DNA from: Halapricum hydrolyticum
GTDB taxonomy: Archaea > Halobacteriota > Halobacteria > Halobacteriales > Haloarculaceae
Length of the DNA: 64,000 bases
Assembly (NCBI GenBank): GCA_025517565.1
Contig: JAOPKD010000011.1
Coordinates: 1 to 64,000, forward strand
Reading direction: 5' to 3'
Positions 35,458-44,087 of the stretch are shown piece by piece. The position numbers and the translations under genes were made by a program. Position 1 is the stretch's first letter, and every line of letters starts with the position of its first letter. The notes below the pieces were generated by a model. It was given only the letters and a program-made list of their open reading frames with translations. It searched no databases and was not told the DNA's origin.

Positions 35458-35537
35458 TGTACCTAAGCCGTGAGTTCGTCGAGATATTGACCACACTGGG
35501 ATGGTGGATTCCCTCGAAATGTCACAGCCGGCAGTCT
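35458..35537 (+). repeat. 80-bp palindromic repeat, family 1, copy 2
   Basis: Right end CTCGAAATGTCACAGCCGGC and central GATATTGACCACACTGGGAT align with copy 4 at 53872 base by base without gaps. The left terminal 10 bases are diverged. It ends on the first base of the tfb stop codon (35537-35539), so it lies in the convergent gap. Confidence 0.65.
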
Positions 35538-36499
35538 CAGCTGTGAATCCCCATCGCTTCGATCTGTTCCTGGTAGCGATTGCGGATCGTGACTTCGGTG
35601 ACCTGTGCGACGTCGGCGACTTCTCGCTGGGTCTTCTTCTCGTTGCAGAGCAGGGAGGCGGCGTAGATCGCGGCGGCGGCGTAGCCGGTCGGCGATTTAC
35701 CCGAGAGCAGGCCCTGTTCGGCGGTCTCTTCGATTATTTCGTTGGCTTTCGTCTGGACTTCTTCGGAGAGGTCGAGTTCAGAACAGAACCGGGGGACGTA
35801 CTTCTTGGGATCGACGGGCTCCATCTCCAGGCCGAGTTCCTGGGAGATATAGCGATACGTGCGCCCGATCTCCTTGCGTTCGACCCGAGAGACGTCCGAG
35901 ATTTCCTCGAGGCTCCGCGGGATCCCCTCTTTCCGACAGGCGGCATACAGCGCCGAAGTAGCGACGCCCTCGATCGAGCGACCCCGGATGAGGTCGTCGT
36001 CGAGCGCGCGCCGGTAGATCACCGAGGCGACCTCCCGTACCGAGCGCGGGACGCCCAGCGCCGAGGCCATGCGGTCGATCTCCGAAAGCGCGAACTGAAG
36101 GTTGCGCTCGCCGGCGTCTTTCGTCCGGATCCGTTCCTGCCACTTGCGAAGGCGGTGCATCTGGCTGCGCTTTTTCGAAGAGATCGAGCGGCCGTAGGCG
36201 TCCTTGTCCTTCCAGTCGATCGTCGTCGTCAGCCCCTTGTCGTGCATCGTCTTCGTGGTCGGCGCACCGACCCTGGATTTCTCCTGGCGCTCCTGGTGGT
36301 TGAAGGCGCGCCACTCCGGGCCAGGGTCGATGTTCCCCTCCTCGACGACGAGCCCGCAGTCGTCACACACCAGTTCACCTCGATCCGCGTCCGTGACGAG
36401 TTCCTCCGACCCACACTCCGGACACTGCTGTACGGCTTCCTCCTCGGCATCTGTCTCCGTCTCGGACTCGCGCTCCCGCTGGCGGGTGGACCGTGTCAT
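35537..36499 (-). CDS. tfb: Transcription initiation factor IIB
   Basis: A 320-residue TFB. The N-terminal zinc ribbon [20 protein letters not shown], then DDCG, gives the C4 set; the B-finger region is [18 protein letters not shown]; two cyclin-like repeats follow ([20 protein letters not shown] and [20 protein letters not shown]). It recruits RNA polymerase to promoters with TBP. Haloarchaea usually have several TFBs; this could be any of them. A TATA-like TTTAAGTTA lies about 33 bases upstream of ATG 36499. The 3-prime end abuts repeats of both families. Confidence 0.95.
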   Translation of the reverse strand: MTRSTRQRERESETETDAEEEAVQQCPECGSEELVTDADRGELVCDDCGLVVEEGNIDPGPEWRAFNHQERQEKSRVGAPTTKTMHDKGLTTTIDWKDKDAYGRSISSKKRSQMHRLRKWQERIRTKDAGERNLQFALSEIDRMASALGVPRSVREVASVIYRRALDDDLIRGRSIEGVATSALYAACRKEGIPRSLEEISDVSRVERKEIGRTYRYISQELGLEMEPVDPKKYVPRFCSELDLSEEVQTKANEIIEETAEQGLLSGKSPTGYAAAAIYAASLLCNEKKTQREVADVAQVTEVTIRNRYQEQIEAMGIHS

Positions 36500-36633
36500 C
36501 GCACTTTTATAGTAGCATTTTCCCTTAACTTAAATCCTTGGGATGGTTGCCATTCTGACCACTAAAGAAGGTCAGAGGCTGATTTCCGGTCAATCACAAG
36601 GTGTAAGCCCGTAGCCCCGTGATTTCGGTGTGA

Positions 36634-37227
36634 ATGCCAGTCATCGAGTGTGACGAATCCAGCGCGCGAGAGCGGCTGGAAGCGGCCGGGATCGGGATCG
36701 AACCCGGAAATACGGACCACGAGCGCTGGCGCGCGCACCACGGTGGCGCGAGCGCGGTCGCCTACGAGGGCAAGGTGGTCGTCCAGGGAGAGGACCCGGA
36801 GCGACTCGCAGGGTTGCTCCGAGAGGACGGCGGCCGGGCACACATCTACTTCGACGGGGCCTCGCGGGGCAATCCCGGGCCTGCGGCGGTCGGGTGGGTG
36901 ATCCTGACCGGCGACGGGATCGTCAGCGAAGGCGGCGAGCGGATCGGGACGGCGACCAACAACCGCGCCGAGTACGAGGGACTGATCAAGGCGCTGGAGG
37001 TCGCCGCCGACTACGGGTTCGAGGAGGTCCGGATCCGTAGCGACTCCGAACTGCTGGTCAAACAGATCCGGGGGGAATGGAACACGAACGATCCGGACCT
37101 GCGCGAGCGGCGAGTTCGCGCCCGGGAGCTGCTCACTGGATTCGGCTCGTGGTCGATCGAGCACGTCCCGCGGGAGCTGAACGAGCGCGCCGACGAGCTG
37201 GCCAACGATGCACTCGACAATGACTGA
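36634..37227 (+). CDS. rnhA: Ribonuclease HI with N-terminal extension
   Basis: A 197-residue protein. The RNase H fold begins near residue 70 (IYFDGASRGNPGPAAVGWVI, with first catalytic Asp at about 74), then TNNRAEYEGL (Glu), IRSDSELLVKQIRGEW (Asp) and ERADELAND (last Asp). The 65-residue N-terminal part resembles the hybrid-binding or extension domain of haloarchaeal RNase HI. It removes RNA from RNA-DNA hybrids. It overlaps the next gene by eight bases, so they are co-translated. Confidence 0.92.
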   Translation: MPVIECDESSARERLEAAGIGIEPGNTDHERWRAHHGGASAVAYEGKVVVQGEDPERLAGLLREDGGRAHIYFDGASRGNPGPAAVGWVILTGDGIVSEGGERIGTATNNRAEYEGLIKALEVAADYGFEEVRIRSDSELLVKQIRGEWNTNDPDLRERRVRARELLTGFGSWSIEHVPRELNERADELANDALDND

Positions 37228-37780
37228 TCTGCCCGACAACGTCGTCGAGGAGGCCGAGCGGTTGACGCGACTGGCCCGCCGGGCCAGCGGCGAGGAGGCA
37301 CAGGCCTACCGGCGCGACCGCGAGGAGATCCTCGCCGAGTATGGCTACACGGCCCGGATCCGCGAGGAGGACGACACGCTCGTCTGCCATCCCGAAGAGT
37401 GGATCGACGAGGAGGGGCTAGTCCGTACCGAGCGGATTGAGGACCTATCGCGCGGCGTCGAACGGCCGCTGTCCGGACCGGGCGAGCCGGAGGAATGGGA
37501 GGCGGTCGCGTCGCACAACTTCGAGGTCGCCGACCGAGTCGCCGACGAACACGGCGAGCCACACGGGGAGACGGCCCGTGCGCTGGCCGAGTTTGCGAAC
37601 AACCACTACGCCAAGCCGATCGAGTCGCTGACCGAGGCCGAACTGACGGAGTTCCGCGAGGAGTACTTCCCCCGCAACGCCTGGCCCAGCGACGACCAGC
37701 GCGAGCAGCTTTCACTGTCTATCGAGTACACGGTTGGGGAGGCACGACAGAAGGAAGTGCCGAGAGAAGGGAACGACTAG
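37220..37780 (+). CDS. DUF7108-like protein linked to rnhA
   Basis: A 186-residue soluble acidic protein starting MTDLPDNVVEEAERLTRLAR, with helical N-terminal half (RRASGEEAQAYRRDREEIL) and a conserved-looking C-terminal stretch (FANNHYAKPIESLTEAELTE). Such proteins are regularly next to haloarchaeal rnhA, which suggests a shared job in nucleic-acid metabolism, but no activity is established. ATG 37220 overlaps rnhA. Its stop shares CTAG with the convergent PadR gene. Confidence 0.7.
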   Translation: MTDLPDNVVEEAERLTRLARRASGEEAQAYRRDREEILAEYGYTARIREEDDTLVCHPEEWIDEEGLVRTERIEDLSRGVERPLSGPGEPEEWEAVASHNFEVADRVADEHGEPHGETARALAEFANNHYAKPIESLTEAELTEFREEYFPRNAWPSDDQREQLSLSIEYTVGEARQKEVPREGND

Positions 37781-38136
37781 TTGGCCCGCTCGATCAGTTC
37801 GCGCAGGTCCGCCGCGCGAGCGTCGTCGGTGACGATCTTCGAGAACTCCCAGCCGAGCTGGTCGAGCAGCGCCTCGTAGCCGTCGTCGGTCAGCTCGTAC
37901 TGGTTGGTTCGCTTGTCCAGTTCGCTTTTCTCGACGAGATCCATCTCGACGAGGTCGTCGAGGTTCGGGTAGAGCCGGCCGTGGTTGACTTCCGACCCGT
38001 AGTACGCTTCGAGTTCGCGCTTGATCGCGAGTCCGTATCTCGGCTCTTCGGCCAGAATGACCAGAATGTTCCGCTGAAACGCCGTTAGTTCTTTCGTGAT
38101 TCCGGGATCGTTCGTAACCGCTTGTGCTTCTGACAT
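37777..38136 (-). CDS. PadR-family winged-helix regulator
   Basis: A 119-residue protein. LTAFQRNILVILAEEPRYGL (residues of about 18-37) and AIKRELEAYYGSEVNHGRLY, then NLDDLVEMDLVEKSELDKR form the PadR winged helix; the tail DARAADLRELIERAN would be the dimerisation helix. It probably represses a nearby or distant gene. TATA-like material for it lies in the gap to ppa. Its stop overlaps the neighbouring stop by four bases (CTAG). Confidence 0.88.
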   Translation of the reverse strand: MSEAQAVTNDPGITKELTAFQRNILVILAEEPRYGLAIKRELEAYYGSEVNHGRLYPNLDDLVEMDLVEKSELDKRTNQYELTDDGYEALLDQLGWEFSKIVTDDARAADLRELIERAN

Positions 38137-38357
38137 AGTTATCTGAAGGTCATCAGGACATTTAACCCTTGTTAACTCTATTCAGCAGCGCTGTCGTTTT
38201 CGTAACCGTTCGGCGGAGTAACCGTATATTAGTCGTATCGGGGGTGTGTGGTATAGCCGCTGTAGTGGTTGCGATTCCTGCGCCTCGTCGTGGCGTCCAC
38301 CCGATCTTGGGGCTGCTGTCGAAAGGACTTTTTGGCCGCTGCTCGGAAGGAAGGGTG

Positions 38358-38891
38358 ATGACGAACCTCTGGGAAGACCTCGAAACCGGACCGAACCCGC
38401 CCGAAGAGATCTACGCGGTCGTCGAGTGTCTCAAAGGCGAGCGCAACAAGTACGAGTACGACAAGTCGGTCCCCGGCGTCGTGCTGGACCGGGTGTTGCA
38501 CAGCAACGTCCACTATCCCTCCGATTACGGGTTCATCCCCCAGTCCTATTACGACGACGGGGATCCCTTCGACGTCCTCGTTCTCGTCGAAGACCAGACG
38601 TTCCCCGGCTGTGTCATCGAGGCGCGCCCGGTCGCGCTGATGAAGATGGACGACGACGGCGAACAGGACGACAAGGTCATCGCCGTCCCGAGTGAGGACC
38701 CTCGCTACGATCACATCCAGGACCTCGAGGACATCCCCCAGCAGACGCTGGACGAGATCGACGAGTTCTTCGCGACCTACAAGAACCTCGAAGAGGGCAA
38801 GGAAGTCGAAACGCTTGGCTGGGAGGACAAGCAGGCCGCCTTCGACGCGATCGAACACGCACAGGACCTCTACGACGAGAACTTCGCGTAG
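38358..38891 (+). CDS. ppa: Inorganic pyrophosphatase, family I
   Basis: A 177-residue protein. NKYEYDKSVPGVVLDRVL, YPSDYGFIPQSYYDDGDPFD with the signature DGDPFDVLV (metal-binding Asp cluster), and EVETLGWEDKQAAFDAI at the C-terminus match family I soluble pyrophosphatases. It hydrolyses pyrophosphate released by biosynthesis. The length is usual. It is monocistronic. Confidence 0.95.
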   Translation: MTNLWEDLETGPNPPEEIYAVVECLKGERNKYEYDKSVPGVVLDRVLHSNVHYPSDYGFIPQSYYDDGDPFDVLVLVEDQTFPGCVIEARPVALMKMDDDGEQDDKVIAVPSEDPRYDHIQDLEDIPQQTLDEIDEFFATYKNLEEGKEVETLGWEDKQAAFDAIEHAQDLYDENFA

Positions 38892-39000
38892 CGACAACCC
38901 CTTTTCGTCGTGATATGCACCGCAGGCATGCCCGCCTGTCTGCCGATAAATTATGAGCATGGGTAATTATATGTGTCTGTGGACCGTTCTTTCGATTGCA

Positions 39001-39135
39001 ATGTCATCGACCCGTCCGCCAGCCGGCATGGATCACCCCACGGTCGTTCCCGAGCGCCGTCCGGAGTCGGGGCTCGACCACGTGACAGTCGTGCCGGAGA
39101 ACTACGACCCGTCGGCGGACGAGAGCGAGCGATAG
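39001..39135 (+). CDS. Short acidic peptide with a duplicated motif, 44 aa
   Basis: MSSTRPPAGMDHPTVVPERR then ESGLDHVTVVPENYDPSADESER. The motif DHxTVVPE occurs twice, at the two halves, with a TATA-like stretch upstream (AATTATGAGC near 38950-38960). ATG 39001 or 39028 are both possible starts. The duplication and codon preference suggest a real gene, but I do not recognise a family. Confidence 0.4.
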   Translation: MSSTRPPAGMDHPTVVPERRPESGLDHVTVVPENYDPSADESER

Positions 39136-39200
39136 TCGCCGCTTTCTGGAACGAACTCGCGAGAAGAAGCTTCTTGTGCCCGTCCCTGGTAGCGGGGGGT

Positions 39201-40544
39201 ATGGGACTGTTCGACCGGCTTCGAGGCGACGGCGGACCCCGCGTCGCGTTCTTCGGGATTGACGGGGTGCCCTACAGCCTGCTCGCCGACCACGAGGACG
39301 AGTTCGAGAACCTCGCCGCGATCGCATCGGAGGGTAGCGCCGGCGCGATCGACAGCATCGTACCGCCCGAATCCAGCGCCTGCTGGCCGTCGCTGACCAC
39401 CGGCGTCAATCCTGGCCAGACCGGCGTCTACGGCTTCCAGGACCGGGAAGTCGGCTCCTACGATACTTACGTTCCGATGGGCCGTGACGTGCAGGCGACC
39501 CGCGTGTGGGACCGCATCGAAGACGCCGACCGGAACGCGACGGTGATGAACGTCCCCGTGACGTTCCCGCCCCAGCGCGATGTCCAGCGGATGGTCTCGG
39601 GCTTTCTCTCCCCGGGCGTCGAGAAGGCGGCCTATCCAGACGAGCTACGGGACTACCTCGACGGGATCGACTACCGGATCGACGTCAACGCCAAACTCGG
39701 CCACGACGAGGACAAGAGCGACTTCATCGAAGACGCCTACGAGACCCTCGAGAAGCGCTTCGAGGCGTTCAAACACTACGTGCAGGAAGACGACTGGGAC
39801 CTGTTTTTCGGCGTCTTCATGACGACCGATCGGGTCAACCACTTCCTGTTCAAGCACTACGAGCAGGACGGCGAGTACAAAGAGGAGTTCATCGAGTTCT
39901 ACCGCACGGTCGACGACTATCTCGGCCAGTTACGAGAGATGCTCGCCGACGACGTGACGATGATGGTCGCCTCCGACCACGGGTTCACGAGCCTCGAATA
40001 CGAGGTCCACTGCAACGAGTGGCTCGAACGGGAGGGGTGGCTCTCCTATGCGGAGGACGATCACGAAGAGCTGGGCGACATCGCCGAGGAGACGACGGCG
40101 TACTCGCTGATTCCCGGCCGGTTCTACATCAACCTCGAGGGGCGCGAACCCCGCGGGAGCGTGCCCGAATCCGAATACGAGGAGGTGCGCGCCGAACTCA
40201 AAGCCGAACTCGAACGGCTCGAAGGGCCGGACGGTAACCCGGTCGCGGATCGGGTCGTCACTGGAGAGGACGCCTTCCGGGGCGACCACGACGACATCGC
40301 ACCGGACCTCGTCGTGATCCCCAACCACGGCTTCGACCTGAAGGCGGGGTTCAAAGGCGACAGCGAGGTATTCGACGTGGGGCCGCGAAACGGGATGCAC
40401 AGCTTCGACAACGCGACGCTGTACGTCGACGATCCCGACGTCCGAATCGAGGACGCCGACCTGTTCGACATCGCACCGACGATTCTCTCGCTGATGGACA
40501 TCGAACACGAGCGAACGGAGTTCGACGGCCGCAGCCTCATCTAG
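39201..40544 (+). CDS. Alkaline-phosphatase superfamily phosphodiesterase-like enzyme (B)
   Basis: A 447-residue protein of the same class as 14917-16563. VAFFGIDGVPYSLLADH gives the first Asp, PPESSACWPSLTTGVNPGQT the nucleophile region, MMVASDHGFTS the Asp-His pair, and NGMHSFDNATLYV the late His. It probably cleaves or transfers phosphate esters; in haloarchaea such genes are often annotated as nucleotide pyrophosphatases or phosphoglycerol transferase-like. ATG 39201 starts the family N-terminus MGLFDRLRGDGG. No signal peptide. Confidence 0.85.
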   Translation: MGLFDRLRGDGGPRVAFFGIDGVPYSLLADHEDEFENLAAIASEGSAGAIDSIVPPESSACWPSLTTGVNPGQTGVYGFQDREVGSYDTYVPMGRDVQATRVWDRIEDADRNATVMNVPVTFPPQRDVQRMVSGFLSPGVEKAAYPDELRDYLDGIDYRIDVNAKLGHDEDKSDFIEDAYETLEKRFEAFKHYVQEDDWDLFFGVFMTTDRVNHFLFKHYEQDGEYKEEFIEFYRTVDDYLGQLREMLADDVTMMVASDHGFTSLEYEVHCNEWLEREGWLSYAEDDHEELGDIAEETTAYSLIPGRFYINLEGREPRGSVPESEYEEVRAELKAELERLEGPDGNPVADRVVTGEDAFRGDHDDIAPDLVVIPNHGFDLKAGFKGDSEVFDVGPRNGMHSFDNATLYVDDPDVRIEDADLFDIAPTILSLMDIEHERTEFDGRSLI

Positions 40545-40743
40545 GCGAAACCAGTACCTTCGCGTACTTTTTTGCCGCCGCCAGTCGGGCCTCGCGGCCA
40601 GTGGAGGTCCGATGGAACTGGACGAAGCGCTCGCGACAGTGACGTCGCGTCGGCGACCATCGATGTCGAGGCCGGGTGATATCGAAGACGGAGTCCGGTT
40701 GGGACACAGGTGTATTTATACTTCGACCGACGTATTGGAAACG

Positions 40744-41145
40744 ATGGCGGACGTTTCCCTGGACCTCGATCCGGCGATGATCGACAACCTGCGCCGCGAG
40801 GCAGACGAGCACGGGTTCGAGGACGTCGACGGCTACGTCGAGTGGCTGCTCGGCCATCGCGACACGGTGCTCAACGAACACGACGTCTGGAACGCACCCC
40901 CGGGTGGCGACCTCGACGCCGACCTGGGACAGTCTTCCGGCCCGTCTCTCGACCCCGGTCGTTCCGACGTGGGATCTGACACCGCCGACGGGCCGTCACT
41001 GGAGCCCGACAGTGCCGAGCCGTCACAGGATCCCGACGGCGAGCCGGCCGAGTCCGGAGCGGACATCGACCTGCCCGACGAAGACGGCGCCGACGACGAC
41101 GACGTCGCCGCGGCACTGGAAGAACTCGAACTCGACGACGAATAG
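40744..41145 (+). CDS. Acidic protein with short helical N-terminus, 133 aa
   Basis: Starts MADVSLDLDPAMIDNLRREA and continues GYVEWLLGHRDTVLNEHDVW, a helix-turn-like N-terminal region of about 50 residues that may be a ribbon-helix-helix or similar DNA-binding fold. The rest is Asp/Ser/Pro-rich low-complexity linker (SLDPGRSDVGSDT, EPSQDPDGEPAES), ending in an acidic helix ALEELELDDE. ATG 40744 chosen; in-frame residues upstream are not family-like. I do not know its function. Confidence 0.5.
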   Translation: MADVSLDLDPAMIDNLRREADEHGFEDVDGYVEWLLGHRDTVLNEHDVWNAPPGGDLDADLGQSSGPSLDPGRSDVGSDTADGPSLEPDSAEPSQDPDGEPAESGADIDLPDEDGADDDDVAAALEELELDDE

Positions 41146-41228
41146 CGGCCTGTACGGCCCGTCGAGGCCGGCAGAGAACTCCCAGACAGGTCGAACCATC
41201 CCGTCGAGGCCGGTACGCGAGGGCAGTA

Positions 41229-42308
41229 TCAGAACAGGTCGTCGATCTGTTCGTTCTCGAAGGCGTCGCTGGGGTCAGGCGTCGGCTCGCTGGCTTGCTC
41301 GTGTGCCTGGCGAGCGCGTTCGAGGAACTCCTGGATCCGGCTGGAGCGTTCGACGCCGCCCAGCAACACCAGTGCGGCGAGCCGGTCGCTGTCGAGCGGG
41401 AAGTCTCCGCCCCGGACTTCCAGACACCCGGTTTCCTCTTCGAGCCAACTGCGAGCGCGCTCGACGCCCTTGCGAGCGATGCGATCCGGATCGCCGGCGA
41501 TCACCAGCAGTGCCGTATCGGCCTCGACCGCGTCCGGGAGACTCGTTCCCGCAAGCAGGGCGTTTCGCGTCGCAGTGATGATGTTGTTGATGTTGTCCGC
41601 GCTGTCCTCGGCGGCCGCCGCGGAGGCGTAGCCGATCGAGGCGATCCCGCCCGGCTGGAGCGTGTTGATCACTTCGCTGGAGTCGACGACGCTCTCTGCG
41701 ACCCCGTCGATGACCTCGCCGGCAGCCAGCAACAGTCCGACGCGCTGGGCGATGTTCTGGTTGATCGTCTCGAAGCTCGCTTCGAGGCTCTGTTCGTTGT
41801 CGTGCCAGGCGTCGTTGTCGATCAGGATCGTCGCGTCGGCCTCGCGGGCGACAGTCTTCAGCGACCGGCCGGCGTTGGCCTGGTAGATCGAACCCTCGTT
41901 GCGTCCGGGCAAGACGCCGAGCACGTAGACAGGGACGTCGTAGATGCGCTTGAGTTCGTGGGCGAGCATCGGTGCGCCGCCGGAACCGGTGCCGCCGCCG
42001 AGCCCGGCGACGATCACGATGCCCTCCGCACGGGAGGTGATCCGGCCGTCGAGCTCGTCGATCACTTCCGTCGACTCCTCGCGCATGATCTCCGCGCCGA
42101 GTTCGTTGTCTCCACCGACCCCGTGACCTTTCACGCGATCGCGGCCGATCAACTGCGTGTCGATGTCGAGAGATTGTAGGTCGGCCGCGGCGGTATTGAC
42201 TGCCAGGGCCCCCTGCACTGCGTCGAACCCCATCTCGTAGTCGTACTCCGCGAGGGCCTGGGTGATCTTGCCGCCGGCTTGACCGACCCCGATCAGGACG
42301 ACTTTCAT
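41229..42308 (-). CDS. cetZ: CetZ-type tubulin/FtsZ superfamily protein
   Basis: A 359-residue protein starting MKVVLIGVGQAGGKITQAL with GTP-binding fold residues, then AGLGGGTGSGGAPMLAHEL, the tubulin signature, and GVLPGRNEGSIYQANAGRSL. NIITATRNALLAGTSLPD is the end of the GTPase-activating half. CetZ proteins polymerise with GTP and, in Haloferax, control cell shape and motility rather than division. The C-terminal tail EPTPDPSDAFENEQIDDLF is acidic. It lies 59 bases downstream of hisS on the same strand. It cannot be told from sequence alone which CetZ group it belongs to. Confidence 0.9.
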   Translation of the reverse strand: MKVVLIGVGQAGGKITQALAEYDYEMGFDAVQGALAVNTAAADLQSLDIDTQLIGRDRVKGHGVGGDNELGAEIMREESTEVIDELDGRITSRAEGIVIVAGLGGGTGSGGAPMLAHELKRIYDVPVYVLGVLPGRNEGSIYQANAGRSLKTVAREADATILIDNDAWHDNEQSLEASFETINQNIAQRVGLLLAAGEVIDGVAESVVDSSEVINTLQPGGIASIGYASAAAAEDSADNINNIITATRNALLAGTSLPDAVEADTALLVIAGDPDRIARKGVERARSWLEEETGCLEVRGGDFPLDSDRLAALVLLGGVERSSRIQEFLERARQAHEQASEPTPDPSDAFENEQIDDLF

Positions 42309-42367
42309 ACACGCAGGGTCGGCACACCGGGTAATCAACGTTTGGTCCGTTTCGGCCGATATTTGAG

Positions 42368-43657
42368 CTACGCCAGTTCGTCGACCACGTCCTCGACCGG
42401 CACGCGCCGTTCGTCGCCGCTGTCCATGTCCCGGACGGTGACGACCCCGTCGTCGAGATCGCGCTGGCCGACGATCAGGACCGTCTCGGCGTTGATGCTG
42501 TCGGCGTACTCGAACTGGCCGCCGAGCCCGCGGCTCGCCAGATCGGTTTCGACGACGAGTCCTGCCTCGCGGAGGTCGCTGGCGAACCCGAGCGCCTCCT
42601 CGCGAACGTCCCCGGAGACGGCGGCGACGTAGACGTCCGTCGACAGTTCCTCGGCGGGCCACTCGCCTTCCTTCTTGAGGAGTTCGCGGGTCGTCGAGTA
42701 CCCGAAGGCGAACCCGACCGCCGGCACGTCCTGGCTGCCGAACAGGCCGACCAGGTCATCGTAGCGGCCGCCGCCGAAGAGTGCGCGCAACTCGCCCTCG
42801 CTGTCGAAGGCCTCGAAGACCAGCCCCGTGTAGTAGGCCAGCCCGCGGACGATCGACAGGTCGAGCTTGCAGACGTCGGCGACACCGTACGACTCCAGGG
42901 CGTCGGCCAGATCGGCCATCCGATCGACGGCCTCGACGGCGTCCTCGTCGTCGGGCGCGAGTTCGCGCAGGCGATCGATCTCCTCGGTGATCGGCCCCCG
43001 GATCGCGGTGAGTTCGTCGATCCGTTCGGCCGCCTCGTGGGTGACGCCCGTGTTGCGCAGTTCGGTCAGGAACTCCTCGCGGGCGAGTTTCTCCTTGTCG
43101 TCGACGACGCCCATCACCTCGTCGGTGTTGTCGATCCCCTCGGCTTCGAGCAGGGCGTCGAGCAACGTGCGGTCGTTGATCAGAAACTCCACGCGGTCGG
43201 CGACGCCGAGCCGGTCGTAGATCGTCGCGGCGACGGCGATGACCTCGGCGTCGGCCTCGACGCTCTCGATCCCGAAGACGTCGACGTCGGTCTGGAAGAA
43301 CTCCCGGTCCCGTCCCTTCTGGACGTTCTCGTAGCGCCACCGTTTCGAGGTGTCGTACCACTTGATCGGGGTCTTGAGGTCCTTTCGCTGCTGGACCAGC
43401 CGCGCGCGAGTCGGCGTCTGCTCCGGCGTGAGCGTGACCTGCCTGCCTCCTCGGTCCTCGAAGCTGTACGTCTGGTCCATCAGCTCCTCGCCGGACTTGA
43501 TCTCGTACAGTTCTCGGCGTTCGACCGCGGGCGTGTCGATCTCCCGGAAGCCGAACTCCGCGGCGGTCGTCTCGACGACGTCGATGACCCCCCGCCAGGC
43601 GGCGAACTCCTCGGGATAGCGATCGTAGAAGCCCTTCAGGCTCTCTATGTCGGTCAT
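42368..43657 (-). CDS. hisS: Histidyl-tRNA synthetase
   Basis: A 429-residue class II synthetase. The family set is LTPEQTPTRARLVQQR, KRWRYENVQKGRDREFFQTD (motif 2), GLAYYTGLVFEAF and LFGGGRYDDLVGLFG (motif 3 region), with a C-terminal anticodon-binding domain (YVAAVSGDVREEALGFASDL). It charges tRNA-His. The length is usual. It is followed on the same strand by cetZ. Confidence 0.96.
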   Translation of the reverse strand: MTDIESLKGFYDRYPEEFAAWRGVIDVVETTAAEFGFREIDTPAVERRELYEIKSGEELMDQTYSFEDRGGRQVTLTPEQTPTRARLVQQRKDLKTPIKWYDTSKRWRYENVQKGRDREFFQTDVDVFGIESVEADAEVIAVAATIYDRLGVADRVEFLINDRTLLDALLEAEGIDNTDEVMGVVDDKEKLAREEFLTELRNTGVTHEAAERIDELTAIRGPITEEIDRLRELAPDDEDAVEAVDRMADLADALESYGVADVCKLDLSIVRGLAYYTGLVFEAFDSEGELRALFGGGRYDDLVGLFGSQDVPAVGFAFGYSTTRELLKKEGEWPAEELSTDVYVAAVSGDVREEALGFASDLREAGLVVETDLASRGLGGQFEYADSINAETVLIVGQRDLDDGVVTVRDMDSGDERRVPVEDVVDELA

Positions 43658-43736
43658 TACCCCGTTGTGATCACGGCAGCGACATAGGGGTTCGGAAACG
43701 CGACTCGGGAGCGATCGGAGTGAGCTATGTGGCCGC

Positions 43737-43752
43737 GTATACAGTCGTATAC
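43737..43752 (+). promoter_or_regulatory. Two GTATAC palindromes, candidate antitoxin operator
   Basis: GTATAC at 43737-43742 and 43747-43752, 10 bases apart centre to centre (one helical turn), end four bases before ATG 43756 of the frameshifted antitoxin. Ribbon-helix-helix and related antitoxins bind such paired short palindromes over their own start, so this is a plausible autoregulatory site. Confidence 0.4.
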
Positions 43753-43755
43753 GAC

Positions 43756-43996
43756 ATGGAAACCAGGAGCGTCCGCCTCGACGAGGACGTCTACGAGACG
43801 ATCAAGGCGCGCAAGCGGGACGACGAGACGTTTTCGGAGGCCATCGAGCGGCTGATCGACGGGGCCCTCGCTCCTCTCGCTTCGCGGAATCCTCGCAGAC
43901 GAGGACGCCACAGCGTTTCGCGAAGCGGTCGACGAGGCCGATACGGACGCGCGCAAAGACGTCGACGACTCACCGGTCGGAACGCTTATATTATGA
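43756..43996 (+). pseudogene. VapB-type antitoxin, broken by a +1 frameshift
   Basis: The first 35 codons read METRSVRLDEDVYETIKARK and onward in frame to ERLID, a typical haloarchaeal VapB (DUF217-like) N-terminus. At the run GGGG (43861-43864) the frame is lost; removing one G restores GPSLLSLRGILADEDATAFR and a normal tail ending GTLIL at TGA 43994-43996. Without the correction the frame turns Arg/Ser-rich and runs to 44091. No PIN-domain toxin gene follows. A sequencing error or programmed frameshift are the alternatives. Confidence 0.65.
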
Positions 43997-44059
43997 GCTC
44001 GTGGGGATTTTCGGCGCCCAGGTGCAGAAATCCTGTCGAAATATCACAGCCGACAGTAT
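43980..44059 (+). repeat. 80-bp palindromic repeat, family 1, copy 3
   Basis: Right end GTCGAAATATCACAGCCGAC followed by AGTAT; the central TCGTGGGGATTTTCGGC aligns with copy 5 at 58200. The left end overlaps the broken antitoxin and is diverged. Its right end lies 29 bases before ATG 44088, in the TATA position. Confidence 0.6.
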
Positions 44060-44087
44060 TAACGCACTGCCGGTCTCGCCTTTCCCC

